Assembly: GCA_029379385.1 (NCBI GenBank)
Contig: CM055607.1
Location: 11,780,001-11,844,000 of the forward strand
Length of the DNA stretch: 64,000 bases
Reading direction: 5' to 3'
DNA from: Quillaja saponaria
Lineage: Eukaryota; Streptophyta; Magnoliopsida; Fabales; Quillajaceae
Positions 12,365-22,979 of this stretch are shown here, in pieces. A model generated the notes under the pieces. That model searched no databases and was not told the origin of the DNA. It worked only from the letters and a program-made list of their open reading frames with translations. The stretch's first letter is position 1. Each line of letters begins with the position of its first letter. The translations under genes and the position numbers were made by a program.

Positions 12365-13372
12365 ATGGCAGACCAAACTGCGTCAACCATTTCCACCGTC
12401 GATCCATACCAGTACCTCCACGTCGTCCCCAATCCAGACGGCACCATGACTCGCTTACTCGTGCCTCCAATAGCCCCACCCACATCAGATCCCAACCATC
12501 ACACCCAAGTTCTATCCAAAGATGTAAGCATCAACCAATCAAATAACACCTGGGTACGGATATTCCTACCTCGGGAAGCACTGGATAATTCCTCCTCTAC
12601 CAGCAAAAAAAACAAGCTACCTCTCATTGTTTTCTTCCATGGAGGAGGGTTCATCTTGTTCAGTGCAGGCTCATCAAATTTTCACGATTTCTGCGTAAAT
12701 ATGACAATCGAAACCCAAATTATCATCGCATCCATCGAGTACCGCCTCGCTCCGGAGCATCGATTGCCGGCGGCTTATGATGATGCTATGGAAGCGTTGC
12801 ACTGGATCAAAACAAGTGGAGATGATTGGCTGACAAACTATGCTGATTACTCTAATTGTTTCTTGATGGGCAGCAGTGCAGGGGCTAACATAGCCTACCA
12901 CGCAGGTCTGCGTGCATCTGCTCAAGTTGACCGTTTTGATCCGATCAAGATCAGAGGGCTGATATTGCAGCAACCATTTTTCGGTGGGACCAGGAGAACT
13001 AATTCAGAGTTAAGGCTAAGGAACGATCCTTTTCTGCCACCGTGTGTTACTGATCTGTTGTGGGACTTGTCGTTGCCGATTGGAGTTGACCGTGATCACG
13101 AGTATTGCAATCTAACGGTTGAGAGTGAGTCTTTTGAGCTATTAGATAGGATCAGGCTGCTTGGTTGGAGAGTTTTAGTGACTGGGTGTGATGGGGACCC
13201 ACTCATTGACAGACAGATGGAGCTGGTGAAATTGCTTGAGAAAAAGGGTGTACAAGTGGTGGGTCATTTTAGTGAAGGAGGATATCATGGGGTCGTGGTT
13301 CGTGAGCCGGAGAAGGGAACGCAATTTTATGGGTTACTCAAAAATTTCATTTTGTCTTCATTGCCTGCTTAG
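12365..13372 (+). CDS. Carboxylesterase (plant CXE, GID1-like alpha/beta hydrolase), intact
   Basis: Intronless frame of 335 residues, the usual length of class I plant carboxylesterases. These are soluble enzymes that hydrolyse ester bonds of small metabolites; the physiological substrate cannot be read from sequence. Visible landmarks are the oxyanion-hole motif HGGGF at residues 92-96, YRLAPEHRLPAAYDDA near 126-141, nucleophile elbow GSSAG with Ser171, the acid-residue segment DGDPLIDRQ near 276-284, and catalytic His308 in GYHG. All three members of the catalytic triad are therefore present. It stands first in a tandem pair with the gene 343 bases downstream and has a decayed fragment at 4986-5345. 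It resembles carboxylesterase 1/CXE20-type proteins; gibberellin-receptor function is unlikely because the catalytic His is kept. Confidence 0.93.
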   Translation: MADQTASTISTVDPYQYLHVVPNPDGTMTRLLVPPIAPPTSDPNHHTQVLSKDVSINQSNNTWVRIFLPREALDNSSSTSKKNKLPLIVFFHGGGFILFSAGSSNFHDFCVNMTIETQIIIASIEYRLAPEHRLPAAYDDAMEALHWIKTSGDDWLTNYADYSNCFLMGSSAGANIAYHAGLRASAQVDRFDPIKIRGLILQQPFFGGTRRTNSELRLRNDPFLPPCVTDLLWDLSLPIGVDRDHEYCNLTVESESFELLDRIRLLGWRVLVTGCDGDPLIDRQMELVKLLEKKGVQVVGHFSEGGYHGVVVREPEKGTQFYGLLKNFILSSLPA

Positions 13373-13484
13373 CAATGACTTCTATTTCTGATATTTTCAT
13401 TGTTTATAATTATTGAATATATTAATAAGCAATGACTTCTATTGCTGGTATTTTCGTTGTTTATAATTATTGAATATATTAATG
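13371..13484. repeat. 57-base tandem duplication in the 3' flank of the first carboxylesterase
   Basis: Two consecutive copies beginning AGCAATGACTTCTATT and ending TTGAATATATTAAT, at 13371-13427 and 13428-13484. The first starts with the last base of the stop codon. The two copies differ at only a few bases. It would lie in the 3' UTR. Confidence 0.88.
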
Positions 13485-13620
13485 AAACATAGATTGAAAA
13501 AAATTATCATTCTCCTTATTTTTATATTTTGAAAAATGTATTACGTCAATGTTGCTTAAGTAAATATTATTAATGCACATTTTCAAAATTTAGATGCTTG
13601 CGCACCACGGTTGTTATGCT

Positions 13621-13628
13621 CTATAAAA
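13621..13628 (+). promoter_or_regulatory. Likely TATA box of the second carboxylesterase
   Basis: CTATAAAA stands 87 bases before the ATG at 13715, a normal distance for a plant TATA box with a short 5' UTR. The repeated region upstream gives no other obvious core element. Confidence 0.5.
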
Positions 13629-13714
13629 ACTAAGAAGAGCAATTAATGTCTAATTCTTCATATATCATTGAGAAACCCATCTTTTAGTAGTAAGATCAGA
13701 GAAGAGTAATAAAA

Positions 13715-14722
13715 ATGTCAGGTCAAAATCCCCAATTAATATGCACCGTTGATCCCTACGAGTTTCTCCAGATCATCCGAAATCCGGACGGCACCATCAT
13801 CCGCAACCCCAATAGATACCCAAATATCTCAGCCGCACCTGATTCCAACCTCTCCACAGCTGTTCTCTCCAAAGACATCCATATCAACCAATCAAATAAC
13901 ACTTGGGCCCGCATATTTCTTCCCCGACAAGCACTTGATAATTCCTCAAATAACAAACTACCTCTCATAATTTACTGCCATGCGGGAGGGTTCATCCATT
14001 GTAGTGCAGCCTCGACAATTTTTCATGATTTTTGCTCTGACTTAGCGGCCCAAATCCCTGCAGTCGTTGGATCAGTCGACTACCGGCTCGCTCCTGAGCA
14101 TCGGCTGCCTGCAGCATACGATGATGCAGTGGAAGCGTTGCACTGGATCAAAACCGCACAAGATGATTGGCTAAGATCTTATGCTGATCTTGCTAACTGT
14201 TTCATCATGGGGAGTAGTTCAGGTGGTAACATAGCTTATCATGTTGGACTACGTGTAGCTGAGGAGGCTGATAATCTTAGACCCATGAAGATCAGAGGGT
14301 TGATACTGCACCAACCTTATTTTGGTGGGACCGAGATGAGTAGGTCAGAAATAAGATTGGCCAATAATCCTAGATTGCCACAGAGTGTTAGTGATCTGAT
14401 GTGGGAATTAGCTTTGCCAATCGGTGTTGACCGTGATCACGAGTATTGCAATCCAACGACGGGGAATGGATCTAGGTTATTTGACGTTCAGGTAGGAGCA
14501 GTAAGAGCGCAGGAATGGAAGATTTTGGTAATTGGCTGCGATGGAGACCCGCTGATTGACCGTCAGATTGAGGTGGTGAATGTGTTAAGGAGAAAAGGTG
14601 TACAAGTAGTGGTTGAATTTGGTGTTGGGGGTTACCATTTGATTCACATTTTGGAGCAGTCAAAGGCAAAGGAATTGCATGCCATACTCAAAAATTTCGT
14701 GCTTCACTGGGTGCAGCCTTAG
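13715..14722 (+). CDS. Carboxylesterase (plant CXE), tandem duplicate with HAGG oxyanion motif
   Basis: Intronless, 335 residues, clearly a duplicate of the preceding gene: shared YRLAPEHRLPAAYDDA, GVDRDHEYCN and CDGDPLIDRQ. The nucleophile elbow is GSSSG with Ser168, and the Asp region and a GYHL histidine near the C-terminus are kept. The oxyanion-hole motif reads HAGGF at residues 89-93 instead of HGGGF because the codon at 13982-13984 is GCG. That glycine normally helps place a backbone NH in the oxyanion hole, so activity or specificity may be altered; Ala may still be tolerated. The frame is undamaged, which argues that the gene is maintained. Substrate unknown. Confidence 0.92.
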   Translation: MSGQNPQLICTVDPYEFLQIIRNPDGTIIRNPNRYPNISAAPDSNLSTAVLSKDIHINQSNNTWARIFLPRQALDNSSNNKLPLIIYCHAGGFIHCSAASTIFHDFCSDLAAQIPAVVGSVDYRLAPEHRLPAAYDDAVEALHWIKTAQDDWLRSYADLANCFIMGSSSGGNIAYHVGLRVAEEADNLRPMKIRGLILHQPYFGGTEMSRSEIRLANNPRLPQSVSDLMWELALPIGVDRDHEYCNPTTGNGSRLFDVQVGAVRAQEWKILVIGCDGDPLIDRQIEVVNVLRRKGVQVVVEFGVGGYHLIHILEQSKAKELHAILKNFVLHWVQP

Positions 14723-16602
14723 TTCTTTGCTAAATCAATGTCAAAAACTCAGGTGAAATATGTCAGCCCAACTATATGTTGCATGACAGCTTGGGCTCTG
14801 CAAACTGGCCCAAGTTAGTTCTTGGAAGTAGTGTCTGATATAATGTACTAATTACTACTTAGTGGGCTGAAATGGGTTTGGGCAAAGATGTAATGGTTAG
14901 GACATCTGTTGTTTTATCTGTCTATGTATATGGAAGTAGGATATTAATTTATGCACTAGCATTTTTCTTTTGTTTCATAGGAAGTTGGTAGGAATTATAA
15001 CTATAATTTTATCATTTTCTATAAATCTATGCGAGATTCGATTCAAGATTTTTGATATGAAATACCACAAAGATTTATCAGGACACTTTTATTCACCACC
15101 ATCTATGAAAATGCTACTCTTATAATTTAATATTCTCAAATGATGAAACTAGTATATATATACTTGCATAACTTTGGTAAACTGAATTTTGATTAGCTCT
15201 TGCACAAAAAAAAAAGTAAAATGAAATTTACAGAGTTTTGGACTGCTTAATTTGTTGTTGTAGCATTTTGATTTTTCATTTTATTTTAATGATCAAAATA
15301 TATTTGATTTAGTTTACATTTATTTTGACTAATTACTTTTTTTTAATTCAATCAAAGTCATATGGGTAAGGAATTACGAGAATAAACTGTATGTGTGCAT
15401 TCATGAGAGTGGAATCTCGGACCATGAGTAATAAGAAATTGCAAATTAGTCACTGGCTAGTCGTCGACTGTAAAATTTGCTTGTCAAAAATGCAATACAT
15501 GTAATATTATTTTAATTTTACTCAAAGCTCACCACATAATATTTGGATACATATTTTAATGCATGTTATCACGTGGCAAACTCTAATCCTACCCACGTAT
15601 GAAAAAAATCCAATTAAGCAACAAAAAGATTGTTGGCTTTTTTTTGCTAGTAAAGTCTGGAAAGATAAGAGGGGATTTATATATTTAACGCTGTGTCGTT
15701 TTCCCCCGACGATAGCACTACACATTTCACCATCGCACTACTATATAGTACCAACAGAAACGACAAACAACAGAAGAAATAAGATTTTGTTCGATTCATA
15801 AAACTGTGGCGTGTGTTGGACATCCTGGCACGTCAAAAAGAAACGAAAAAGTAATTTGTGGAGAAAAATTAATGGTTATCAGCAACTCGATATGATCATG
15901 CTTCTTGTCGTTATATGGTCTAAAATGGCGTTTACTGGCCAACATATTAATTTACCAAAGCAAGAGTGAGCTAATTTTGCAAGTACTTTATTAATTTAGA
16001 ATTATCAAACTCAATGATCAAGGGGAGAACTCCTATTTCTATTGTTGTTTGTTACTGAAAATTATTGATTTCTTGTCGTTTTGATGCAATGGGTTAGTGT
16101 AATGGGACAAAAGAAATATAGTTTTTAATTAAAAGCAATAAATTTAAAGTTAGTGTAGATAGAGAGTAGTATATATATAAAGGTAAAATTCTGATAATGA
16201 AATAGATATAATAATGTCAGACATGTAAGTTTATCATCTGAAACCGTAGAGAGGTTAATAGGTTTGATTATATAGGTTAGAAGGAAACAAAAAATGTGTG
16301 AGCAGGATGACGACAAGAATGGTACAGATAGGCTAGTGAAGGAGGTGTCTACGGCAGAAATCCTCAGAAATGTCGTTTTATGAAAGAGTATATTATAGTT
16401 AAGCTGTGAACAAATATGTTTGGTTGTTTTTTTTGTTTGTTTATTATTTTAATATTTAAAAATACAATGCGAGAGTTTGGATTAGAGAAGATGATATTGT
16501 GGTGCCAGAAGAAACAACAAAATGGGGTTTCCACGTGATGCGGGCCTTTTGGAAGTGAGTACGGGAACGAGGACTGTCATTGTCCTTACATGTGGCGGCT
16601 GT

Positions 16603-16652
16603 GCCTTAGCCTTTAGCCCCTTAGCCCTTGGCCCCTGGCCCCTGGCCCCTTG
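16603..16652. repeat. GC-rich imperfect tandem repeat (TTAGCCC / CTGGCCC units)
   Basis: Successive units CCTTAGCC, TTTAGCCCC, TTAGCCCTT and GGCCCCT repeated make a cytosine-rich strand inside AT-rich DNA. No gene is seen around it. Confidence 0.8.
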
Positions 16653-16848
16653 GCTCACACACAAAGAAAAATCAAAGTAATTAGTAGTGAACAACTTTTT
16701 GAATTTAATAAGGCAAAAAAAGTGAAAAAATAGAGAAGAAAATTAGTAAATTTCATTCTATAATAATTGCTAAGCAAGAGATTGAGTAAAATCTATATTG
16801 ATTAAATTAAGATTGAGTTTCCTCTTTTGACTTTTGTTTTTATTTTGA

Positions 16849-16851
<3 letters not shown>

Positions 16852-16886
<35 letters not shown>
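16852..16886. repeat. (AT)n microsatellite
   Basis: About seventeen uninterrupted TA/AT units in intergenic DNA. Confidence 0.95.
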
Positions 16887-16890
<4 letters not shown>

Positions 16891-18262
16891 AGACAAATAT
16901 TTTAAGAGAAGATCGGAAGTTTTTTTTTTTTATTTGAGAATTTATATACATATATGTATGATATATGAGATATGAGATGAATGATATTGTAATTAAGAAT
17001 TTGTGTTGAAACATTGGATACTATAAATTTGAAATTCTTCTTCAACAGTGACTCATCATTCATGATTTTTGTTTTATTTTTTGATCGTAAAAGATCATAT
17101 AATATCCCCAAAAAGAATGTTGCAGTATTTAAAGACAAACATTTATAATTAAGGACGCTGTGCCAAGTATTCCTTTGCATTCTATAGTACATAAGCTTCC
17201 AAATTTCCAGGTATAACAATAAAAACTGCTTACATTTGCAGAGGAAAAACATTTAAAAAGAAAGCTCTGTCAATCTTCAATGGATTCTAGCTAACTAATG
17301 TCTCATAATCATTCAATTTGTGGGCCATTTTCTCTGTTGGATTTATTTGCTGAATTGCTGGGTTTTTTTTAACTCTTCCCTAAGTAGGTCCAAGACCTTC
17401 AAACAAAGAAAGTTTATTGATCGCTGCTAGCTGTGACGTAGGATACTGTCAGTACATGATCAATTCAATTGACTGTTATTTTAATAACACTTCTGTGTTA
17501 TTAACTTATTAGTTAACTTCTTTAGTGCTAATTCATTTTTGTTTTGATCTTCTTGTTTGGGTCCATAGTGATTTAGACATGAGTATTCTTTCTTTCTTTT
17601 TGATGTACCAAAAAAATAAATAGGCTCAATGTGTCAATTAATAAATAAAATTTCTGATTATTGATATTTGTATAGAAATGTTAGATGCACTAAGGCATCC
17701 CTTTAGCTTCAAACAATGACATTAATTCCGAGGTTTTTCCTAATGTTGGGTTTGTAATTGGGTTGGATTTGAGCTCATGTATATGGAAGATGATTCCCAA
17801 CACAGAGCAAACAGTCAAAAAGGTTACTGTCCCAATACATGAAGTTGCTTGGCTAATTATATAAACAACTAATTTAATTATTATGCAGATCATTACATGG
17901 AAAGAGAACAAATATATGGTATATTATATCTCTGGTGATAAACCTTTTCTATATTATTCAAGAAAAATTACAGAACTTAGCTGCTAAATTAGCTCTTCAT
18001 TGGTTCCTCATACCTCTCTCATGCCATGCTTGTTCTGTTCATCACTAACCTTAGTCTTACCAGAATCCAAAATCATTCAAAAAAACTAGGTTGTTCCTCC
18101 TCAAAATTTGCATTTGTCTCGGTTCTCTTCCACATTTTGATAATTTTATTATGTTTATAGAGCTCTTTTCCTCCATTAAACTGCTCTTCCATCTTTTAGT
18201 GTCACTTGCTTTTGGCACACCTATGACCTCAACAACATGTACACCTCTGTATGCTTGAAATC

Positions 18263-19632
18263 TCAGCTATTTTGCTGTTGAAGCCAGCTGGTGAAGACCT
18301 CCAAGGTTTTCATGTCAGCTCTGTAATGCTTTTGGGTGAACTCAAGCAGCATTGGCCATGTGAAATCTGGATATAACCTTGGGATGTAGTTGTCCACTAA
18401 TTCACTTGGGGGGCTTACCACTTTATCATCTCTTGGACACAAAAAGAAAGCAAGAGATTTCCTTGTAATTTGACTGTTCACCACTGCCCTATGCAAACAA
18501 CTCTTGTATCTCCCATTTGAAAGAGCCTAAAGGAACAAATAAAAATCCAACAAGGGTTAGAAAGAATCGATCAGATATCCGAATTCAAGATTCTTTGTTT
18601 TTTTTTTTTTTTCTTCCGTAATGCAAAATAGAGTAATGAACTTAAACTTACCATGAAGGTATCACCTATGTTAACAACAAAAGCGTTGGAATTTGGTCTA
18701 ATGGATCGCCATTCATTGTCCACACAAACTTGAAGTCCGCCCACTTGGTCTTGATGAAGGATGGTTAAAGATGTTGGATCACAGTGAGGGCCAGTGCCTA
18801 AAGTAAGTTCAGGTTTTTGACAAGGGGGGTAGTAGTTAAGCCTCATTATGGAATTATTCTCTTCAAAAAACTCCCTAAAACAAGATGTGCCAACTCCAAG
18901 GCTCATTCCTAGAAGCTCCATTATTCCTAGAGAAAGAGTGCTCATTGCCTCACAGTAGTCCTGATAAATCACCCTACACAATGACCAAATAAATTAGATC
19001 ATATAGTTTAATGAAACAAAATGGGGACAAGGAGAATCAATAAGAAATGTGTAACATTAAAGTTGTCATTAGTACCCAAATTGGTCGAAATCTTTGCCCA
19101 TTGTATTGCTTAAATACTCTTGGACAACCTTGGATGATTTCTTCTCATCATCCCGGAACTGAAAAGAAAGTGTTTCTTTCCATGGGAGCTTGGAGGAGAA
19201 TCTGCCAGTGAAACTACTAGCATAACCACAGTGTTCTCCAGCTTTCCTCTGAGCTCTCTGTTTTTGAGACAGGGGCAATTCAAAGAAGTCGTCCATGTAT
19301 TTATGAGCATCAAAGATCAATTTAGAATCAATCCCATGATTTACAACAAGAAAAAATCCATGCTTTTGGCAAGCCTCACCAACAAGTCTTGAGGCTTCTA
19401 TTGCTGCAACAGGGTCACCAGAAAGGAAACCTCCTAAGTCAACAAGTGGGACTTGTAGTTCTGGTGCATTGGAGCAAGGCTTTTCATCATCAGGCCAAAT
19501 AAATTGTTTTGGTATATTGGGTTGGTGTCTAAGTAGTGAAGCATCAAAAACTAGTGGTTCTTTCTCTTGTTTGAATACTTTAGTGGGATGAGGCATGGAC
19601 GTCTGTAGGCTTGTGATGCAGTCAATTACCAT
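18263..19632 (-). CDS. GA20ox: Gibberellin 20-oxidase
   Basis: Exons on the minus strand are 19632-19076, 18973-18652 and 18526-18263. Junctions are GT-AG and in frame, giving 380 residues, the family's usual length, with the usual three-exon structure. GA20ox is a cytosolic 2-oxoglutarate/Fe(II) dioxygenase that oxidises C-20 of GA12/GA53 to give GA9/GA20, a rate-controlling step of gibberellin synthesis. Seen here: the GA20ox signature LPWKETLSF at about 149-157, [11 protein letters not shown] and [13 protein letters not shown] near 232-256, iron ligands His249, Asp251 and His305, and the 2-oxoglutarate RxS pair Arg315/Ser317. The start at 19632 gives MVIDCITS, which fits family N-termini; the frame continues upstream only through a TTG. 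Best syntenic match is GA20ox2 (At5g51810), from memory. No lesion seen. Confidence 0.96.
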
Positions 19633-19850
19633 TGCATTAATAAGTGGCAACTTGTGAAGCCTATGCAAGATGTTTGTGCTTTTTGCTTGAGAGAGAAAAG
19701 GGAAGGGGAATAGTTGTTGATATGGGAAAAGAAGAAGAGGAGGGAGTGAAATAAGTTTGAGAGGTGAGATGAAAGAAAAGCCAAGGCCGTTTATTGGGGA
19801 AATCGGAGAACAAAAGTTGGAATCTTATGCATAACTCTTTCTTACTCGAA

Positions 19851-19857
19851 TATATAA
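19851..19857 (-). promoter_or_regulatory. Likely TATA box of GA20ox
   Basis: On the minus strand this reads TTATATA, about 220 bases upstream of the GA20ox ATG. A CT-rich stretch follows on the coding strand, consistent with a 5' UTR. No experimental start site is known from the sequence. Confidence 0.4.
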
Positions 19858-20214
19858 GTTTGCAAGGAAGGGGTAGAGGTAGAATTGCAAATAATGCTCC
19901 AAATTATGAAATTGTACGAGTATTTTGTCGTTTTTATTGTTGCCAGAAATCGTTTCCCAATGGTATGTCGGCTTTTTTTTTTGGGTGATGACATTGGTAC
20001 CCAGTCTAAATATAATGCCTATGCCACCTTCTTGGGCCACCCGGGGTGTAGCTGTTTACTGCCATTTAGAGACCGACAACTTGTTGTACATTGAGGCTAA
20101 AAAAGCCCACCTTAAACATTGAGGAACAGCCTTTGGTAAGTTGCTTCAGTTTATGAAAGGGATAACACAGTTACCTTAAATGAATAGCCCACTAGAAAAT
20201 GACTCTGATTCATC

Positions 20215-20269
20215 TCTCACTCACTCACTCACCCACTCACCCACTCACCCACTCACTCACCCACTCACA
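20215..20269. repeat. CACTC / CACC tandem repeat in the GA20ox upstream region
   Basis: Repeated CACTCACC/CACTCACT units about 590-640 bases upstream of the GA20ox start codon. On the GA20ox sense strand this is a GAGTG repeat. Confidence 0.9.
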
Positions 20270-20629
20270 CGCTTCCTTTCTTTTCTGATACTGAAGAAGC
20301 AACACAGGAGTGCTCTTTCATGATTGTCTGGCTCAAATATTGTGGCAATAAGTTCTATCAATGAGCAGCTCTTGTAGTACGTAGCAAATTTGTAGCCAAT
20401 ACCAGTATGATACTATGATGAAAAGCATTTCTTTCTAGCTAGGAGTTTACATGTGTAAGGTACAGCAGTATCTTGCTGAAACACAATTCAGTGATTGACC
20501 CAACAAAAAAAAACCTGGTATCCAGAAGCCTAATAGTCATCATTTGCTGGGGTTGGGTTTGGTCCATTATCGTACTATGTGAGAAAAATAATTGATGACC
20601 AATTTTGAAAGGGTATGGTCCTAACTCGT

Positions 20630-20677
20630 AACACACACACACACACATATATACAGAGAGAGAGAGAGAGAGAGAGG
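20630..20677. repeat. Compound (CA)n-(TA)n-(GA)n microsatellite
   Basis: ACACAC units, then ATATATAC, then a run of AGAGAG, about 1 kb upstream of GA20ox. Confidence 0.92.
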
Positions 20678-22867
20678 TGTTTAAGGTGGGAGGAAAACAC
20701 AAGAGGTTGGGGACTTATCAGTGGATACAATGGTGAGGACTGTGGATGAAGTGTTACTTAATCAGCGCTTGACAGCGAGACAAATTTTGATGTTTATATG
20801 GTATAGTTATCCAGGGAAGAAAAACATATTTTAAAGCCTACACATTCATTCATTCTTATTCAAATTACACTCAATTATAATTCTATTCTTAAGCCTTTTT
20901 TATACATGTAAACTATTTAGACTTATTTATTCTTAAGTTAGAATTACGATTTTTCTTCAAAACAAGAAGCTTGGACTTAAATGATATAGAATAGACTAGG
21001 TTGGATTTTACAACTATAAGGAGAAAGTTAGTGCCAACTTTTGAATACAACTATTTAATTCCCTTTCATTATCCACTGAAAGGTTGTTTTCTTTTTGCCC
21101 CATAAGTATGGATCATTTGCTGGTGGTCCGAATTGGATTTAGATTTTCTGACAAAATGGCTACACTGACATCTTATTCGATTCTGGTTCTGGATCATAAA
21201 GTACAGAGAGAGAGAGAAAGAAAAAAAGAGAAAACTATTATTATTTTTTTTTCTTTTTTTTGGCTATTTATTTGTTCCAAAACAAATATATACTAAGTCA
21301 CTTTATAGTTAGGTCAACTAATCTCAACTAGCCTATAAGATAAGTTGATTCACATTATTCAAAATGATCAACCCCAATTAGTATTAGTCGAATTAATAAT
21401 TCTCAGAAATCACACTACACAATCTGCTTCCAAAATATATGACATTATTTAATCAGTCATTTACCTCAATTTTTTCCAGTCATGATTTATTTTTGAGGTT
21501 TTACACTTTTCTTTAAATAAAATTGATAGTAGGTGAGAATTGAATAGGTATTGGTTCTAAATTTGATAATTTCTAATATGTATATTAAATTAATTTTGAA
21601 CATTTCTCAAACCGCTTATTTGTCATTACATGTGAACTTTTAGGTAGAAAATAATTAGAATTAGGTCCAAATTTTTGGACTATCAAACAAAAGTAATCCT
21701 AAAAGGTCATTCTCTTTTTTTACTCAAATTACGGAGAATGGTTATGGGAGTGTGTGTAGGATCACTAAGAGCACATCACATCCTTCAATTAATGGCTTTG
21801 TTTCCTCAATTGTAGTTTTCATTTTTCATATTAGTTGTCTGTTATAATTTTTTATTTATTTAACTATTAGATATATTTGAGTATTCACGTTGAAACTAAA
21901 AATTTATAAGAATTTTACAACATTCCTCAAAAAATTCAAACTCAAAAAAATATTAACAAAAAAAGCAAATCTTGTCCACCTAGGTAAACCATTTTAAATA
22001 ACTAACTTGCACTATACATATGTGACATAATGTTTGCATTGTTTTAACACCTTAAGTTTACTTATTAAGTTAATTTCTCATCAACATATTTATATATATA
22101 TATATATATAATATCTTATCTATATGTTATATAAGCAATTAAGTTTACTTATTAAGTTAATATCTTATCTATATGTGATTTTTTATTTTTTTTATTTTTC
22201 CTTTTAAACGAGTGATGGTGAGTGGTGCTCTGATCTTCTTATCATCTCAAACAATTAAGATGACCAAATGTAAGATGACGACAATAGAACCTATATATAC
22301 CTCTGCCCTCAAACTCTTTTATTCAAGTCTAAACTCTCCCTGTAAATCCCAAATTTCTCACTACAAGACAGATGACAAATATTGAGTGGAGATAGAAGGA
22401 TGGAGGGATAGGTGGAACATTAAGGTCCATTGTCATGCGCCATGCAATGCAATTAATGCTGATAAAATGGTAGGGAAAAATGACTGAAAATGAGTATTTC
22501 CTCACAGAAAATCCCATGAACTGATAGATCCAACCCGACAAGGTTGGATCTATGCAAACAACTACAACTACACAAGTAGGGTATGCCACAATTAGGACAA
22601 AGGCAGTTCCATTCTTTTATGATACACTCCAAGATTGCTTATTTTGATAGTTTTATTGCTTTTTTTCATGTCTCTACCATTATTTGTTGGTGGGTCTAGA
22701 GGAAATATTTTAGGCCATGATCAATAGATTGGGGGACAAAGACAATCCTACTTTGGTTTTGGTTTTGGATTTTTGAAGAAAAAGGTAAGTTTGATGTTGA
22801 TGATCATAATGAAAGAATGTTATATTAGCCTTTCTGTAAGCTTGGTTGCTTACAAGCTAAATAATGT

Positions 22868-22979
22868 TTTTTTCTTCATTGGAAAACATAAGAAAATAAA
22901 ATTCTTACAAGGAGATGCACGTTTTTTTTTTCATTGGAAAACTTAAGAAAAAAAAATTCTTCCAAGGAGATGTACACGT
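22868..22979. repeat. Tandem duplication, unit about 57 bases
   Basis: Two neighbouring copies of a segment with TCATTGGAAAAC, AAATTCTT and AAGGAGATG in the same order. The second has several substitutions and a longer A run. Confidence 0.75.

Larger units (their letters stand above)
14723..18262. other. Intergenic region between the carboxylesterases and GA20ox; no gene seen
   Basis: Mostly AT-rich. G-box-like CACGTG cores occur at about 15570 and 16532 with no recognisable gene beside them. A cytosine-rich imperfect repeat is at 16603-16652 and an (AT)n tract at 16852-16886. The last few hundred bases would be the 3' flank of the minus-strand GA20ox gene. Short open frames here have no recognisable family. 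Confidence 0.55.
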
